Source of the DNA: Aestuariivita sp.
Lineage (GTDB): Bacteria > Pseudomonadota > Alphaproteobacteria > Rhodobacterales > Rhodobacteraceae
Reading direction: 5' to 3'
Assembly: GCA_018401465.1 (NCBI GenBank)
Contig: JAGYKE010000005.1
Location: 1,116,001 to 1,180,000, forward strand
DNA: 64,000 bases
The position numbers and the translations under genes are program-made. Shown here in pieces: positions 25,600-34,006 of this stretch. How positions within the stretch are numbered: the first letter of the stretch is position 1; each line of letters opens with the position of its first letter. Below the pieces are notes generated by a model, which saw only the letters and a list, made by a program, of their open reading frames with translations, searched no databases and had not been told where the DNA came from.

Positions 25600-25932
25600 A
25601 TGAATCTGGATGAAATGAGCCTCAAGCAACTCGAGAAGCTGGAGGCGGATGTCGCGAAAGCGATACAGGCGGCGAAAGACCGCGACCTGAAGGCGGCACG
25701 GCTTGCGGTAGAAGAGGCGGCGGCGAAATTCGGCTTTTCGCTGTCAGAAATCACCGGCGCGGGCGACGGACGGCGGAAATACACCCGCCGGATCGGTGCC
25801 GCATCGGCTGGCGCCGCGAAATACCGCAATCCCGAGGATGCGGCCCAGACCTGGACCGGAAAGGGCCGCCAGCCCGCGTGGTTCAAGGCCGCTCTCGAAA
25901 AAGGCACCGACCCGTCCGATATGGAAATCTGA
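25600..25932 (+). CDS. H-NS-family nucleoid protein
   Basis: The 110-residue protein has an N-terminal coiled coil ([26 protein letters not shown] pattern, residues 5-50) for oligomerisation and a C-terminal H-NS DNA-binding domain with [21 protein letters not shown]. The GKGRQPAW loop is the minor-groove reader that recognises AT-rich DNA. Such proteins silence foreign DNA and bridge the nucleoid. In Rhodobacter an H-NS-like protein with this layout (Spb/HvrA group) also affects photosynthesis genes. The upstream 60 bases are very AT-rich, which could allow self-regulation. Confidence 0.9.
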   Translation: MNLDEMSLKQLEKLEADVAKAIQAAKDRDLKAARLAVEEAAAKFGFSLSEITGAGDGRRKYTRRIGAASAGAAKYRNPEDAAQTWTGKGRQPAWFKAALEKGTDPSDMEI

Positions 25933-25994
25933 CGCGGCCGAATTGCCAGCCTGTCCTGTCTCGCCCATACATGCTGGCGGGACAGGAGGTACGC

Positions 25995-26699
25995 ATGACC
26001 ATTCACATCGGAGCGAAACCCGGCCAGATCGCCGACACCGTGCTGATGCCGGGCGATCCCTATCGCGCGCGCTGGGCGGCGCAGACCTTTCTGGACAACG
26101 CCGAGCTGGTCAACGAAGTGCGCGGGATGCTGGGTTATACCGGCACCTGGCGGGGCCACCGCGTCACGGTGCAGGGGTCGGGCATGGGCATGCCGTCGCT
26201 GTCGATCTATGCCAATGAACTGATCCGCGACTATGGCGCCAAGACGCTGATCCGCATCGGATCCTGCGGGGGGATGCAGCCGCAGGTGAAGATCCGCGAC
26301 ATCATCATCGCGATGACGGCCTCGACGCTGTCGACACCGTCGCGGGGCATCTTCCGGGAACTGAACTTCGCGCCTGCGGCCGACTGGGGCCTGCTGCGCG
26401 CCGCCGTCACAGCCTGCGAGGCGCGGGGCATCGCGCCGCATGTCGGCGGGATCTATTCCTCGGACGTCTTCTATGACGAACGCCCCGACCTGAACGACCA
26501 GATGGTACGGCACGGCATCCTTGGCGTCGAGATGGAGGCGGCGGAGCTCTACACGCTTGCCGCACGCCACGGGGCGCGCGCGCTGGCCGTGCTGACGGTG
26601 TCGGACCATCTTGGCACCGGCGAAGCGCTGCCCAGCGAGGACCGCGAGAAAAGCTTCGGCGACATGGTGGAAATCGCCCTGGAAGCGGCGTTCGCCTGA
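25995..26699 (+). CDS. deoD: Purine-nucleoside phosphorylase DeoD
   Basis: The 234-residue hexamer-type phosphorylase splits purine (deoxy)nucleosides with phosphate. Signatures are [25 protein letters not shown], the phosphate-site block [26 protein letters not shown] and [14 protein letters not shown] (ribose and base binding), and a SDH with the catalytic Asp near residue 204. The ATG follows CAGGAGGT. With the BMP-type importer 11 kb upstream it suggests nucleoside salvage. Two AT-rich hairpins close the gene. Confidence 0.95.
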   Translation: MTIHIGAKPGQIADTVLMPGDPYRARWAAQTFLDNAELVNEVRGMLGYTGTWRGHRVTVQGSGMGMPSLSIYANELIRDYGAKTLIRIGSCGGMQPQVKIRDIIIAMTASTLSTPSRGIFRELNFAPAADWGLLRAAVTACEARGIAPHVGGIYSSDVFYDERPDLNDQMVRHGILGVEMEAAELYTLAARHGARALAVLTVSDHLGTGEALPSEDREKSFGDMVEIALEAAFA

Positions 26700-26745
26700 A
26701 TTTTCACCGAAAATTCAGAGCTTGCGAGTTTTCTACGAAAACTCG
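26698..26745. repeat. Two AT-rich hairpins (GANTTTTC family, copies 2 and 3) between convergent genes
   Basis: GAATTTTCACCGAAAATTC (26698-26716, overlapping the deoD stop) and GAGTTTTCTACGAAAACTC (26726-26744, with one more outer C-G pair) are perfect hairpins with 3-base loops. They stand between convergent deoD and the DUF1989 gene and probably act as a two-way transcription stop or 3' end stabiliser. Confidence 0.7.
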
Positions 26746-26746
26746 T

Positions 26747-27589
26747 CTACCCGTGGCTGCGATCGTAGGCGTTCGGGGGCGGCGGGGCCCAGCCAGCCAG
26801 CGCGCCGTCTTCGGGTGCGAAGACCTCGACCAGAAGCGGATGGCAGGCGGCCACGTCCGAGGAATGTTCGGCCGAACAATCGCCCCCGGGACAGGCCGAC
26901 AGGTTCCCCAGCAGATCGATCTCGGCGAAGAACTCGATATGGTCGCCAGGCCGCACGGGGCTGGCCTTCATGAAATATTGCCCCGTATCGCGGGTGAAGC
27001 CCGTGCACATGAAGACGTTGAGCACGTCATGCACCAGCGGTTCGGCCCCGGCGCGCGGCGCGCCCATGTGGCCCGCCAGAGCGCGCGTCAGGTTGGAATG
27101 GCAGCAATGATGATACATGCCGCCCGACAAGAGCTGATGCGTATAGGGATCGCAGCGCGTGCCGATCACGTCATGGACCGATCCGCCGAAGGCATCGATG
27201 CCGTACCAGCCCAGCGTGTCGGCCACCACCGTCGCCATGGGCCGCAGATGCGGCAGGGTCGACCACATGCGGTCGCCGGTGGTGATGTGGGTGCCGTGCA
27301 GCGCGCGGGTCTTGCCGGAAAAGAACCGTTCCGACAGGTCATGCAGGTTGTGCAGGTTCAGGTCGCCCACCTGCGGCCCCTCGACCGAGGAGATGCGGAA
27401 GAACTGCCCGGCGGGCACCTCGAAGGTGCGGGCGTCGCGGGGCGGCACCAGAACCTCCGCCACCTTGCGCGCGCCGGCGCGCGCGGCGCGGTAAAGCGCC
27501 ATGTCGGGCTGCGGCAGGCTGTCGGTCGGATAGCAGATCACCGGCCGGATGGCACGACGGGCTTCGGCGTCGGCGGGGGGATGGGTCAT
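26747..27589 (-). CDS. DUF1989 (urea-carboxylase-associated-like) protein
   Basis: The 280-residue cytoplasmic protein contains a DUF1989 domain: VPAGQFFRISSVEGPQVGDLNLHN, then GDRMWSTLPHLRPMATVVAD, CHSNLTRALAGH, NVFMCTGFTRDTGQYF and a Cys cluster CPGGDCS. Conserved His and Cys residues suggest a metal site. Some relatives accompany urea or guanidine carboxylases, but no such enzyme lies in this window, so a different substrate is possible. Its start overlaps the stop of the small CxxC protein gene (ATGA), placing it at the end of the sdh operon direction. Confidence 0.8.
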   Translation of the reverse strand: MTHPPADAEARRAIRPVICYPTDSLPQPDMALYRAARAGARKVAEVLVPPRDARTFEVPAGQFFRISSVEGPQVGDLNLHNLHDLSERFFSGKTRALHGTHITTGDRMWSTLPHLRPMATVVADTLGWYGIDAFGGSVHDVIGTRCDPYTHQLLSGGMYHHCCHSNLTRALAGHMGAPRAGAEPLVHDVLNVFMCTGFTRDTGQYFMKASPVRPGDHIEFFAEIDLLGNLSACPGGDCSAEHSSDVAACHPLLVEVFAPEDGALAGWAPPPPNAYDRSHG

Positions 27590-27810
27590 GTGGTCCTGTC
27601 TTCCCGGCGACCGGGGTTCTTGCACAATTCGGGCGGGGCGCCGGTGGCGGTAAAGGCCTCGGCTCCGCAGGCGGCGCAACGGTATCTGGAAAGGTTCCCC
27701 CGGTCGCCCGTGCGGTCGGCCCGCCAGCGGCAGGCGCGCGTCTTCGACCGCGTGCGGGCAAAGAGCACGATGATCACGAAGGCGACGAGAAGGCCAAGCA
27801 GAATATGCAT
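27586..27810 (-). CDS. Small membrane-anchored Cys-containing protein
   Basis: The 74-residue product has an N-terminal membrane helix (MHILLGLLVAFVIIVLFA), a basic linker and a small domain with CRW, RCAACGA and a last Cys about 20 residues on. The spacing resembles a zinc ribbon. The function is unknown. It lies 54 bases after sdhB on the same strand and overlaps the next gene. A perfect 11-bp hairpin touches its start codon, so its translation may be weak or regulated. Confidence 0.65.
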   Translation of the reverse strand: MHILLGLLVAFVIIVLFARTRSKTRACRWRADRTGDRGNLSRYRCAACGAEAFTATGAPPELCKNPGRREDRTT

Positions 27811-27836
27811 GGGGCGCAGTCTAGCGACTGCGCCCC
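27811..27836 (-). terminator. Hairpin behind sdhB
   Basis: GGGGCGCAGTC and GACTGCGCCCC form a perfect 11-bp stem with a 4-base loop. It starts 28 bases after the sdhB stop and ends exactly at the start codon of the next small gene. There is no U-tract. It probably protects the 3' end of the sdhCDAB message or blocks translation of the next gene. Confidence 0.6.
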
Positions 27837-27864
27837 TGCTCTTCCAGACGGATCGCGGCCCGGA

Positions 27865-28644
27865 TCAGACCGTGCGTTCCACCATCATCTTTTTGATCTC
27901 GGCGATGGCCTTCGCCGGGTTCAGCCCCTTGGGGCAGGTCTTGGTGCAGTTCATGATCGTATGACAGCGATAGAGCTTGAACGGGTCTTCCAGCTGGTCA
28001 AGCCGTTCGCCCGTCGCCTCGTCGCGCGAATCGATGATCCAGCGATAGGCGTGCAGGAGCGCGGCAGGCCCCAGATACCGGTCGCCGTTCCACCAGTAGG
28101 AGGGGCAGGCGGTCGAACAGGACGCGCACATCACGCATTCGTACAGGCCGTCCAGCTTGCTGCGGTCCTCGATCGACTGGCGCCATTCCTTGGCGGGGCG
28201 GTTCGTCTTCGTCTCGAGCCAGGGCATGATGCTGGCATGCTGCGCATAGAAATGCGTGAGGTCGGGGATCAGGTCCTTGATCACCGGCATGTGCGGCAGG
28301 GGATAGATCTTCACGTCACCCTTGATCTCGTCCATGCCGTAGATGCAGGCGAGCGTGTTGATCCCGTCGATGTTCATCGCACAGGACCCGCAGATGCCTT
28401 CCCGGCAGGACCGGCGGAAGGTCAGCGTCGGGTCGATCTCGTTCTTGATCTTGATGAGCGCATCCAGAACCATCGGCCCGCAGGTATCCATGTCGACGAA
28501 ATAGGTGTCGACCCGGGGGTTTTCGCCGTCGTCCGGGTTCCAGCGATAGATCTGGAACTTGCGCAGATTCTTACCGCCTTCCGGCTTGGGCCATGTCTTG
28601 CCTGTCCGGATGCGGCTGTTTTTGGGGAGTGTCAGTTGAACCAT
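27865..28644 (-). CDS. sdhB: Succinate dehydrogenase iron-sulfur subunit
   Basis: The 259-residue subunit carries all three clusters of complex II: the 2Fe-2S site in [16 protein letters not shown], the 4Fe-4S site in [16 protein letters not shown] and the 3Fe-4S site in [17 protein letters not shown]. It passes electrons from SdhA flavin to ubiquinone at the SdhCD membrane anchor. It is the last gene of sdhCDAB, 14 bases behind sdhA. A hairpin follows. Confidence 0.97.
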   Translation of the reverse strand: MVQLTLPKNSRIRTGKTWPKPEGGKNLRKFQIYRWNPDDGENPRVDTYFVDMDTCGPMVLDALIKIKNEIDPTLTFRRSCREGICGSCAMNIDGINTLACIYGMDEIKGDVKIYPLPHMPVIKDLIPDLTHFYAQHASIMPWLETKTNRPAKEWRQSIEDRSKLDGLYECVMCASCSTACPSYWWNGDRYLGPAALLHAYRWIIDSRDEATGERLDQLEDPFKLYRCHTIMNCTKTCPKGLNPAKAIAEIKKMMVERTV

Positions 28645-28658
28645 CTGCCTCGCTCCTC

Positions 28659-30464
28659 TCAGTACACGCGCGCTTTCGGCGCGATTTTCTTCAGGTCGAT
28701 CCCGCCGTCGTTGTGGCTGGTCAGCGGCTGCGTAACCACCCCGCGATAGCCCAAGGACGCCTCGTTGCCCTTGAACCAGACGAGGGAGTGCTTGCGCCAG
28801 TTCTCGTCGTCGCGGTTGGGGTAATCCTCGTGCGCATGCGCGCCGCGGCTTTCCTTGCGGGCGGCGGCGGCGACGATGGTGGCGACCGCGTTCGGCATCA
28901 GGTTGGTGAGCTCCAGCGTCTCCATCAGGTCGCTGTTCCAGATCATGGACGTGTCGGTGACCTTGAGGTCCGACATCTTGTCGGCCACGCCTTCCATCTT
29001 CTTCACGCCTTCGGCCAGCGTCTTGTCGGTGCGGAAGACGGCGGCGTCGGCCTGCATGGTCTTCTGCATCTCGAGCCGCAGTTCGGCCGTCGGCACATGC
29101 CCCTTGGCATAGCGCAGCCCGTCGAACCGGCTGAGCGCGGCCTCGACCGACCGGCGGTTGGGGGTGGGCACGGGGCTTGCCGGATCGATGATCTGGCCCG
29201 CGCGGATCGCCGCGGCGCGTCCGAAGACCACAAGGTCGATGAGCGAATTCGACCCGAGGCGGTTGGCCCCGTGAACCGATGCGCAGCCCGCCTCGCCCAC
29301 GGCCATCAGGCCCGGCGCGATGTTGTCGGGGTTCGACTTGGTGGGCGCCAGAACCTCGCCCCAGTAATTCGTGGGAATGCCGCCCATGTTGTAGTGCACC
29401 GTCGGCAGGACCGGGATCGGTTCCTTCGTCAGATCGACGCCCGCGAAGATGCGCGCGCTTTCACTGATGCCGGGCAGGCGCAGGTCCAGCGTTTCCTTGG
29501 GCAGGTGGTTGAGGTGCAGGTGGATGTGGTCCTTGTTGGGGCCCACGCCGCGGCCTTCGCGGATCTCCATCGTCATGCAGCGGCTGACCACGTCACGCGA
29601 AGCAAGGTCCTTGTAGGTGGGCGCATAGCGCTCCATGAACCGCTCGCCTTCGGAGTTCGTGAGATACCCGCCCTCGCCCCGCGCGCCTTCGGTGATGAGA
29701 CAGCCCGCGCCATAGATGCCGGTCGGGTGGAACTGCACGAATTCCATGTCCTGCAGCGGAAGCCCCGCGCGCGCCGACATGCCGCCGCCGTCGCCGGTGC
29801 AGGTATGGGCGGATGTCGCGCTGAAATAGGCGCGGCCATAGCCCCCCGTCGCCAGCACCACCATCTTGGCCGAGAACAGGTGGATCGACCCGTCATCCAG
29901 TTTCCAGCACAGCACGCCCTGGCACTGGCCGTCATCGGACATGATGAGGTCGATCGCGAAATATTCGATGTAGAATTCCGCGTTGTTCTTCAGGCTTTGG
30001 CCATAGAGCGTGTGCAGGATCGCGTGGCCCGTGCGGTCGGCGGCGGCGCAGGTGCGCTGCACGGGCGGGCCTTCGCCGAACTGGGTCGTGTGGCCGCCGA
30101 AGGGACGCTGGTAGATCTTGCCCTCTTCCGTGCGCGAAAAGGGCACGCCGTAATGTTCCAGCTCGTAGACTGCCTTCGGCGCTTCGCGGGCGAGGTATTC
30201 CATCGCGTCGGTGTCGCCCAGCCAGTCCGACCCCTTGACGGTGTCGTACATGTGCCAGTGCCAGTGGTCGGGCCCCATGTTCGACAGCGACGCCGCGATG
30301 CCGCCCTGCGCCGCCACCGTATGCGACCGCGTCGGGAAGACCTTGGTCACGCAGGCCGTGCGCAGGCCCTGTTCGGCCATGCCCAGCGTCGCGCGCAGAC
30401 CAGCGCCGCCGGCGCCCACCACGACGACGTCGTATTCGTGGGTTTCGTATTCATATGCAGCCAT
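28659..30464 (-). CDS. sdhA: Succinate dehydrogenase flavoprotein subunit
   Basis: The 601-residue subunit oxidises succinate to fumarate. It has the FAD-binding [12 protein letters not shown] at residues 13-24 and the covalent-flavin His in [11 protein letters not shown] (about residue 48). The substrate-binding [21 protein letters not shown] block and the catalytic Arg region ([17 protein letters not shown]) follow, with a C-terminal [12 protein letters not shown] segment. The length is normal. It belongs to the sdhCDAB operon and also serves as complex II of the respiratory chain. Confidence 0.98.
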   Translation of the reverse strand: MAAYEYETHEYDVVVVGAGGAGLRATLGMAEQGLRTACVTKVFPTRSHTVAAQGGIAASLSNMGPDHWHWHMYDTVKGSDWLGDTDAMEYLAREAPKAVYELEHYGVPFSRTEEGKIYQRPFGGHTTQFGEGPPVQRTCAAADRTGHAILHTLYGQSLKNNAEFYIEYFAIDLIMSDDGQCQGVLCWKLDDGSIHLFSAKMVVLATGGYGRAYFSATSAHTCTGDGGGMSARAGLPLQDMEFVQFHPTGIYGAGCLITEGARGEGGYLTNSEGERFMERYAPTYKDLASRDVVSRCMTMEIREGRGVGPNKDHIHLHLNHLPKETLDLRLPGISESARIFAGVDLTKEPIPVLPTVHYNMGGIPTNYWGEVLAPTKSNPDNIAPGLMAVGEAGCASVHGANRLGSNSLIDLVVFGRAAAIRAGQIIDPASPVPTPNRRSVEAALSRFDGLRYAKGHVPTAELRLEMQKTMQADAAVFRTDKTLAEGVKKMEGVADKMSDLKVTDTSMIWNSDLMETLELTNLMPNAVATIVAAAARKESRGAHAHEDYPNRDDENWRKHSLVWFKGNEASLGYRGVVTQPLTSHNDGGIDLKKIAPKARVY

Positions 30465-30485
30465 GTCGTCTCTCCTCTTCCGGCG

Positions 30486-30857
30486 TCAGAGCGCCAGGCG
30501 CGCGATGGCGAAAAGCCCGGTCGCGGCGGCCGCGTAGCTCAGGCAGATCATCGCGATGATCAATATCTTCTGTGCGGTGCCATGAACATAGTCCTCGATG
30601 AGGACCTGCACGCCGTCCTTGAAATGCATGAAGCCGACCCAAAGGGTCAGCGCGGCCACGATCGCCGGGAAGGGTCGTTCGTAATAGGCCGAAACGGTCT
30701 CGAAATCCTGCCCCAGCATCGGCGCGAAGGTCAGCAGGAACAGCGGGATCAGAACCAGAAGGCCGGCAGAGCTGACCTTCATCACCCAGAAATGCGCGGT
30801 TCCCGTCTTGGCCGATCCCCAGCCCACGGCGCGCTTGCGGTCCGTCAGATAACGCAT
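30486..30857 (-). CDS. sdhD: Succinate dehydrogenase membrane anchor subunit SdhD
   Basis: The 123-residue protein has three membrane helices (KVSSAGLLVLIPLFLLTFAP, PFPAIVAALTLWVGFMHF, ILIIAMICLSYAAAATGLFAI). With SdhC it binds haem b and ubiquinone. The His in MHFKDGVQVLIEDYVHG is in the position of the second anchor's conserved residues. Start MRYLTDRKRAVGWGSAKTG at 30857 lies 14 bases behind sdhC. Confidence 0.92.
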   Translation of the reverse strand: MRYLTDRKRAVGWGSAKTGTAHFWVMKVSSAGLLVLIPLFLLTFAPMLGQDFETVSAYYERPFPAIVAALTLWVGFMHFKDGVQVLIEDYVHGTAQKILIIAMICLSYAAAATGLFAIARLAL

Positions 30858-30871
30858 GATCCAGGTCCCTT

Positions 30872-31255
30872 TCAGATCACGAGGAGGGTGAGCACGGTCA
30901 GCACGGCCGACCCGCCGATCGCCGCCCAGCCCAGTTTCTCGGCCGTGGGCAGATCGAGCCCCACGGCGTTGTCCCAGATCAGGTGCCGCACGCCGCCCAG
31001 CGTATGATACCACAGACCCCAGAGCGACAGCACCATCACCAGATCGCCGAACCACGAGGTCAGCACCCCGTCGGCAACCGCGAAATACTCGGCCGAAGTC
31101 GAGGCCGCGAGAAACCACCACACGATCAGCAGCGCCGCGATCACGATGGCATTGCCGGTGATCCGCACGAGGATCGAGGTGACGGATGTCAGTTGCGGTC
31201 GGTAAACGGTGAGATGCGGCGACAGGGGTCTGTTGCCCCGGTTGACGTCGGCCAT
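30872..31255 (-). CDS. sdhC: Succinate dehydrogenase cytochrome b556 subunit SdhC
   Basis: The 127-residue protein begins with the family's RPLSPHLTVYRPQLTSVTSI motif (quinone site Ser/Arg) and has three membrane helices. The haem-ligand His is in GLWYHTLGGVRHLIWD. It is the first gene of sdhCDAB. The two-palindrome operator lies 106-136 bases upstream of its ATG. Confidence 0.95.
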   Translation of the reverse strand: MADVNRGNRPLSPHLTVYRPQLTSVTSILVRITGNAIVIAALLIVWWFLAASTSAEYFAVADGVLTSWFGDLVMVLSLWGLWYHTLGGVRHLIWDNAVGLDLPTAEKLGWAAIGGSAVLTVLTLLVI

Positions 31256-31360
31256 GGTCGTTCCTTTCAGCTTCCCTCGGCCCTTGTGATAGCGGATTCT
31301 GCCGCGCTGTCACGCGGGCAGGGCGCGGTTTTTTGGCGCAATCCCGTCAAATCCGATCTT

Positions 31361-31391
31361 TGTGATCACACCACCGCAAAGCGTGATCACG
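31361..31391 (-). promoter_or_regulatory. Candidate TCA-cycle operator upstream of sdhCDAB
   Basis: Two 10-bp palindromes, TGTGATCACA (31361-31370) and CGTGATCACG (31382-31391), have centres exactly 21 bp apart, two DNA turns. Read towards sdhC, the 31-bp block matches the block before sucC (39018-39048) at 25 of 31 positions. The distal palindrome overlaps the stop codon of the DUF1194 gene. The cognate regulator is unknown; a dimeric GntR- or CRP-type protein would fit. Confidence 0.7.
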
Positions 31392-32085
31392 GGCGCGCGG
31401 CCGCGGTCCGCACCCGCTCCGGCCCGGCCCCCGACGCGGTCGCGCGCGTGATCTCGCGCAGAAGCTTGCGGCGGGTCGCGGCGGGGTAATCGTCGAAACG
31501 GGCGGCGGTCTCGACGAAGGCGCCCTCACCCAGAATCACGTTCTCGAAGAACCACGCAGTGAGGTCAGCCTCGCTTTCTTCGATGGCCAGCGCATTGCCG
31601 GTGATGCCGGCCGCGCGCAGGCGGGCATGTATCTCGCGCGGCGCCGCCCCTTCGTTCGAGATGCCGTCGCCCGAAAGGTCGATCACCCGACGCGCGCAGG
31701 CGGGCACGGCATCGAACTGGCGGGCGGAAAAGACCAGCGCCTCGCCGATGGCGGTGGAATAATTGCGCCAGACGCGGGGGTCTGACGCGACCGCGGCGGC
31801 AAAGCCCTCGACCGCGGCGAAATCCTCCATCGCCGTCCAGCCGACCGTGACGCGCTGGCGCGACGACCCGGTCCATTGCACCAGCATCACCTGCGCCTGT
31901 GCGCGCACCAGCGCCTCGGCGATCACCCCGTCGAGCAGCGCTTCGGCCAGCCCCTCCATCTGGATGCCGAATTCGCGGGAATCGACCGACCCCGACACAT
32001 CCACCGCCAGCACCAGCGCGATGTCGCAGGCGGGCGCGGCAGGGGCGGAAAGCACCAGTCCAAGGGACAGAACAAGGGCACGCAT
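31387..32085 (-). CDS. DUF1194 von Willebrand A-like secreted protein
   Basis: The 232-residue protein has a signal peptide (MRALVLSLGLVLSAPAAPA) and one VWA-like domain starting DIALVLAVDVSGSVDSREF. DVSGSVD is the metal-ion adhesion site motif DxSxS. Two further blocks (LVQWTGSSRQRV and RRVIDLSGDGISNEG) complete the fold. It is periplasmic or exported with an unknown partner. It is transcribed towards sdhC and ends at the edge of the sdh operator. Confidence 0.82.
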   Translation of the reverse strand: MRALVLSLGLVLSAPAAPACDIALVLAVDVSGSVDSREFGIQMEGLAEALLDGVIAEALVRAQAQVMLVQWTGSSRQRVTVGWTAMEDFAAVEGFAAAVASDPRVWRNYSTAIGEALVFSARQFDAVPACARRVIDLSGDGISNEGAAPREIHARLRAAGITGNALAIEESEADLTAWFFENVILGEGAFVETAARFDDYPAATRRKLLREITRATASGAGPERVRTAAARP

Positions 32086-32157
32086 GAACGCAGCCTATCA
32101 GCGCAGGGGCGCAATACACCTCACATCCCCGCGCGCGTCCCCTGCTTCTTCGGGTTC

Positions 32158-32200
32158 ACAAATATCCCGGGGGGGCCGAAGGCGGGGGGCAGAGCCCCCC
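32158..32200. repeat. Dispersed repeat AAATATCCCGGGGG, copy 1
   Basis: ACAAATATCCCGGGGGGG is followed by a perfect 7-bp hairpin GGGGGGC-AGA-GCCCCCC (32184-32200). A second copy is at 46358-46391. It stands ten bases after the mch stop (minus strand) and may act as its transcription stop. The element is frequent in Rhodobacteraceae as I remember it. Confidence 0.7.
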
Positions 32201-32210
32201 CCTCGCCGCC

Positions 32211-33239
32211 CTACACGGGCACCAATGCCCAGTAATCGAGATCGAGCAGAACCTCGGGCAGGTAGCGCCCGTCGCCATCCCGCAAGGCCCCGGCCCGCCC
32301 CTTGGTGGCCACCAGCCGCAGGCGCAGCGCGCCGACGCCGGGGGCTGCGGTCTCCGCCCTGTCCAGCACCTCGGACCAGGCGCGCACGGTGTCGCCGGCA
32401 AAGCAGGGGTTCGCATGCGCGCCCGCGTTCAGGCCCACGATCATCTGCGCATTGGCCAGCCCGTTGAAGGACAGCGCGCGCGCAAGGCTGATGACATGGC
32501 CACCATAGATCAGCCGCTTTCCGTCGTCGCGGAAGGTCGCGTCGAAATGCACCTTGGCGGTGTTCTGCCAGAGGCGCGTGGCCAGCATGTGCTCGGCCTC
32601 TTCGATGGTGACGCCGTCGACATGGTCGATCATCTCACCCACCGCATAGTCGCCCCAGCGGTGCGGTTCCCCGGCCAGGGTGAAATCGTAGCCCGAAAAA
32701 TCGAGGCCCGGCGGAACCACCAGATCGCCCGCGCCCAGCGCCGGTTTCAGCACCGGCACCACGGTCTCGGGGGCTGCCGCATCGGCATCGCGCTTGCGCA
32801 CCATGACCCAGCGCACATAGTCCAGCACCGCCTCGTCGCGCTGGTTCAGCCCGCGCGTACGCACCCAGACCACGCCCGACTTGCCGTTCGAGTTTTCCTT
32901 CAGCCCGATCACCTCGGACACCGACCGCAGCGTGTCGCCGGGCCAGACCGGCTTCAGCCAGCGCCCTTCGGCATAGCCGAGATTGGCCACAGCGTTCAGC
33001 GAGATGTCGGGCACCGTCTTGCCGAAGACGGTGTGGAAAGCGATCAGGTCGTCCAGCGGGCTTTGCGGCAGGCCGCAGGCCCGCGCGAATTCGTCCGAGG
33101 AATAAAGCGCCCCCCGCGACGGGTAGAGCGCGTGATACAGCGCGCGTTCGCCCGCCCCCACGGTGCGCGGCACCGCGTGCTCGATCACCAGGCCGGGCCG
33201 GTAATCCTCGAAGAACCGGCCCGGATTGGTCTTGGCCAT
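32211..33239 (-). CDS. mch: Mesaconyl-C1-CoA hydratase (beta-methylmalyl-CoA dehydratase)
   Basis: The 342-residue protein is a double hot-dog MaoC-like hydratase. The first half has FFEDYRPGLVIEHAVPRTV and ENSNGKSGVVWVRTRGLNQRDEAVLDYVRW. The second half has WGDYAVGEMIDHVDGVTIEEAEHMLATRLWQNTAKVHFD. Length and organisation fit Mch of the ethylmalonyl-CoA pathway, which hydrates mesaconyl-C1-CoA to beta-methylmalyl-CoA. It lies close to malyl-CoA thioesterase and in the same supercluster as ccr and ecm. Start MAKTNPGRFFED at 33239 is preferred to longer in-frame starts that would overlap the DUF1737 gene. Confidence 0.93.
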   Translation of the reverse strand: MAKTNPGRFFEDYRPGLVIEHAVPRTVGAGERALYHALYPSRGALYSSDEFARACGLPQSPLDDLIAFHTVFGKTVPDISLNAVANLGYAEGRWLKPVWPGDTLRSVSEVIGLKENSNGKSGVVWVRTRGLNQRDEAVLDYVRWVMVRKRDADAAAPETVVPVLKPALGAGDLVVPPGLDFSGYDFTLAGEPHRWGDYAVGEMIDHVDGVTIEEAEHMLATRLWQNTAKVHFDATFRDDGKRLIYGGHVISLARALSFNGLANAQMIVGLNAGAHANPCFAGDTVRAWSEVLDRAETAAPGVGALRLRLVATKGRAGALRDGDGRYLPEVLLDLDYWALVPV

Positions 33240-33241
33240 GC

Positions 33242-33445
33242 TCACTGCTCTCCCAGCTTCATCTCGGGGGAATAGGGGGTGTCGGTGTCCTTCAACACGG
33301 CCTGCCCGCAGCGCATCACGCCGCGCGCGGCGTCGAAGGAATAGACGGGGTCGCCGTACAGCTCCCATCCCTTGGCCAAGGCCGCGCTCACCTTGTGGCA
33401 GAAGGCCGAGGTGTCGTCCTCGGTCAGCAGTCTGTAGATCTTCAT
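33242..33445 (-). CDS. DUF1737 small protein
   Basis: The 67-residue protein beginning MKIYRLLTEDDTSAFCHKVSAALAKGWELYGDPVYSFD contains one DUF1737 domain, a small alpha-beta fold of unknown function. Two bases separate its stop from the mch start, so it is translated with mch. In related genomes it stays beside mch, suggesting an accessory role that I cannot define. Confidence 0.82.
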   Translation of the reverse strand: MKIYRLLTEDDTSAFCHKVSAALAKGWELYGDPVYSFDAARGVMRCGQAVLKDTDTPYSPEMKLGEQ

Positions 33446-33449
33446 GGCG

Positions 33450-34001
33450 TCACCCGAAGACCGGATAGCCGAGCCAGGCGTGAACCCAGGCGATGGCGCC
33501 ATAGACGACGACCGTGCCGACGATGGCCATGATTTCCTTGCGCGTCTCGACCGGGCCGGTGGGCTGCACCCGCTCTGTCTGGCGGTTGATGAGGATCACT
33601 TCCCACACCGCCCAGCCCAGAAGACCGCCGAACAGGACGAGCGACGGCACGTCGCCGTTCACGAGGATATGCGCCAGCGCCCAGACCTTGACCGCGGTCA
33701 GCTGCGGATGGCGGATGCGGCGGGTGATCGCCGTCTTCATGCCGGACGCGGCATAAAGATAGACCGCGAAGATCATCAGCAGGTTGTTGATGCCGGTCAG
33801 CGCGGCGTTGCGGCCCCAGAAGACGGCGCCGTCGGCGCGGCCATAACCCAGCACCATCAGGACGATGGAGCCGACGATCGCGACCGCGACCACACCCTTG
33901 AAGCTGTCGCCGAAGGCCGCGCGCCGGTCGGGCGCGACACGCTTGAACACATGCGCCCCTATCCAGAGCGCCAGACCCGCAAGAAGAAGTACCCAACCCA
34001 T
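33450..34001 (-). CDS. NnrU-family membrane protein
   Basis: The 183-residue protein has about six membrane helices and NnrU family features (GLALWIGAHVFKRVAPDRR at the start, SGMKTAITRRIRHPQLTAVKVWALAHILVNGD in the middle). NnrU was named from denitrification clusters, but the family is widespread, resembles isoprenylcysteine methyltransferase-type proteins and has no proven reaction. ATG 34001 follows GGAG by eight bases; GTG 34010 would overlap the mcl2 stop. No nitrogen-oxide genes are nearby. Confidence 0.85.
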   Translation of the reverse strand: MGWVLLLAGLALWIGAHVFKRVAPDRRAAFGDSFKGVVAVAIVGSIVLMVLGYGRADGAVFWGRNAALTGINNLLMIFAVYLYAASGMKTAITRRIRHPQLTAVKVWALAHILVNGDVPSLVLFGGLLGWAVWEVILINRQTERVQPTGPVETRKEIMAIVGTVVVYGAIAWVHAWLGYPVFG

Positions 34002-34006
34002 TTCCG

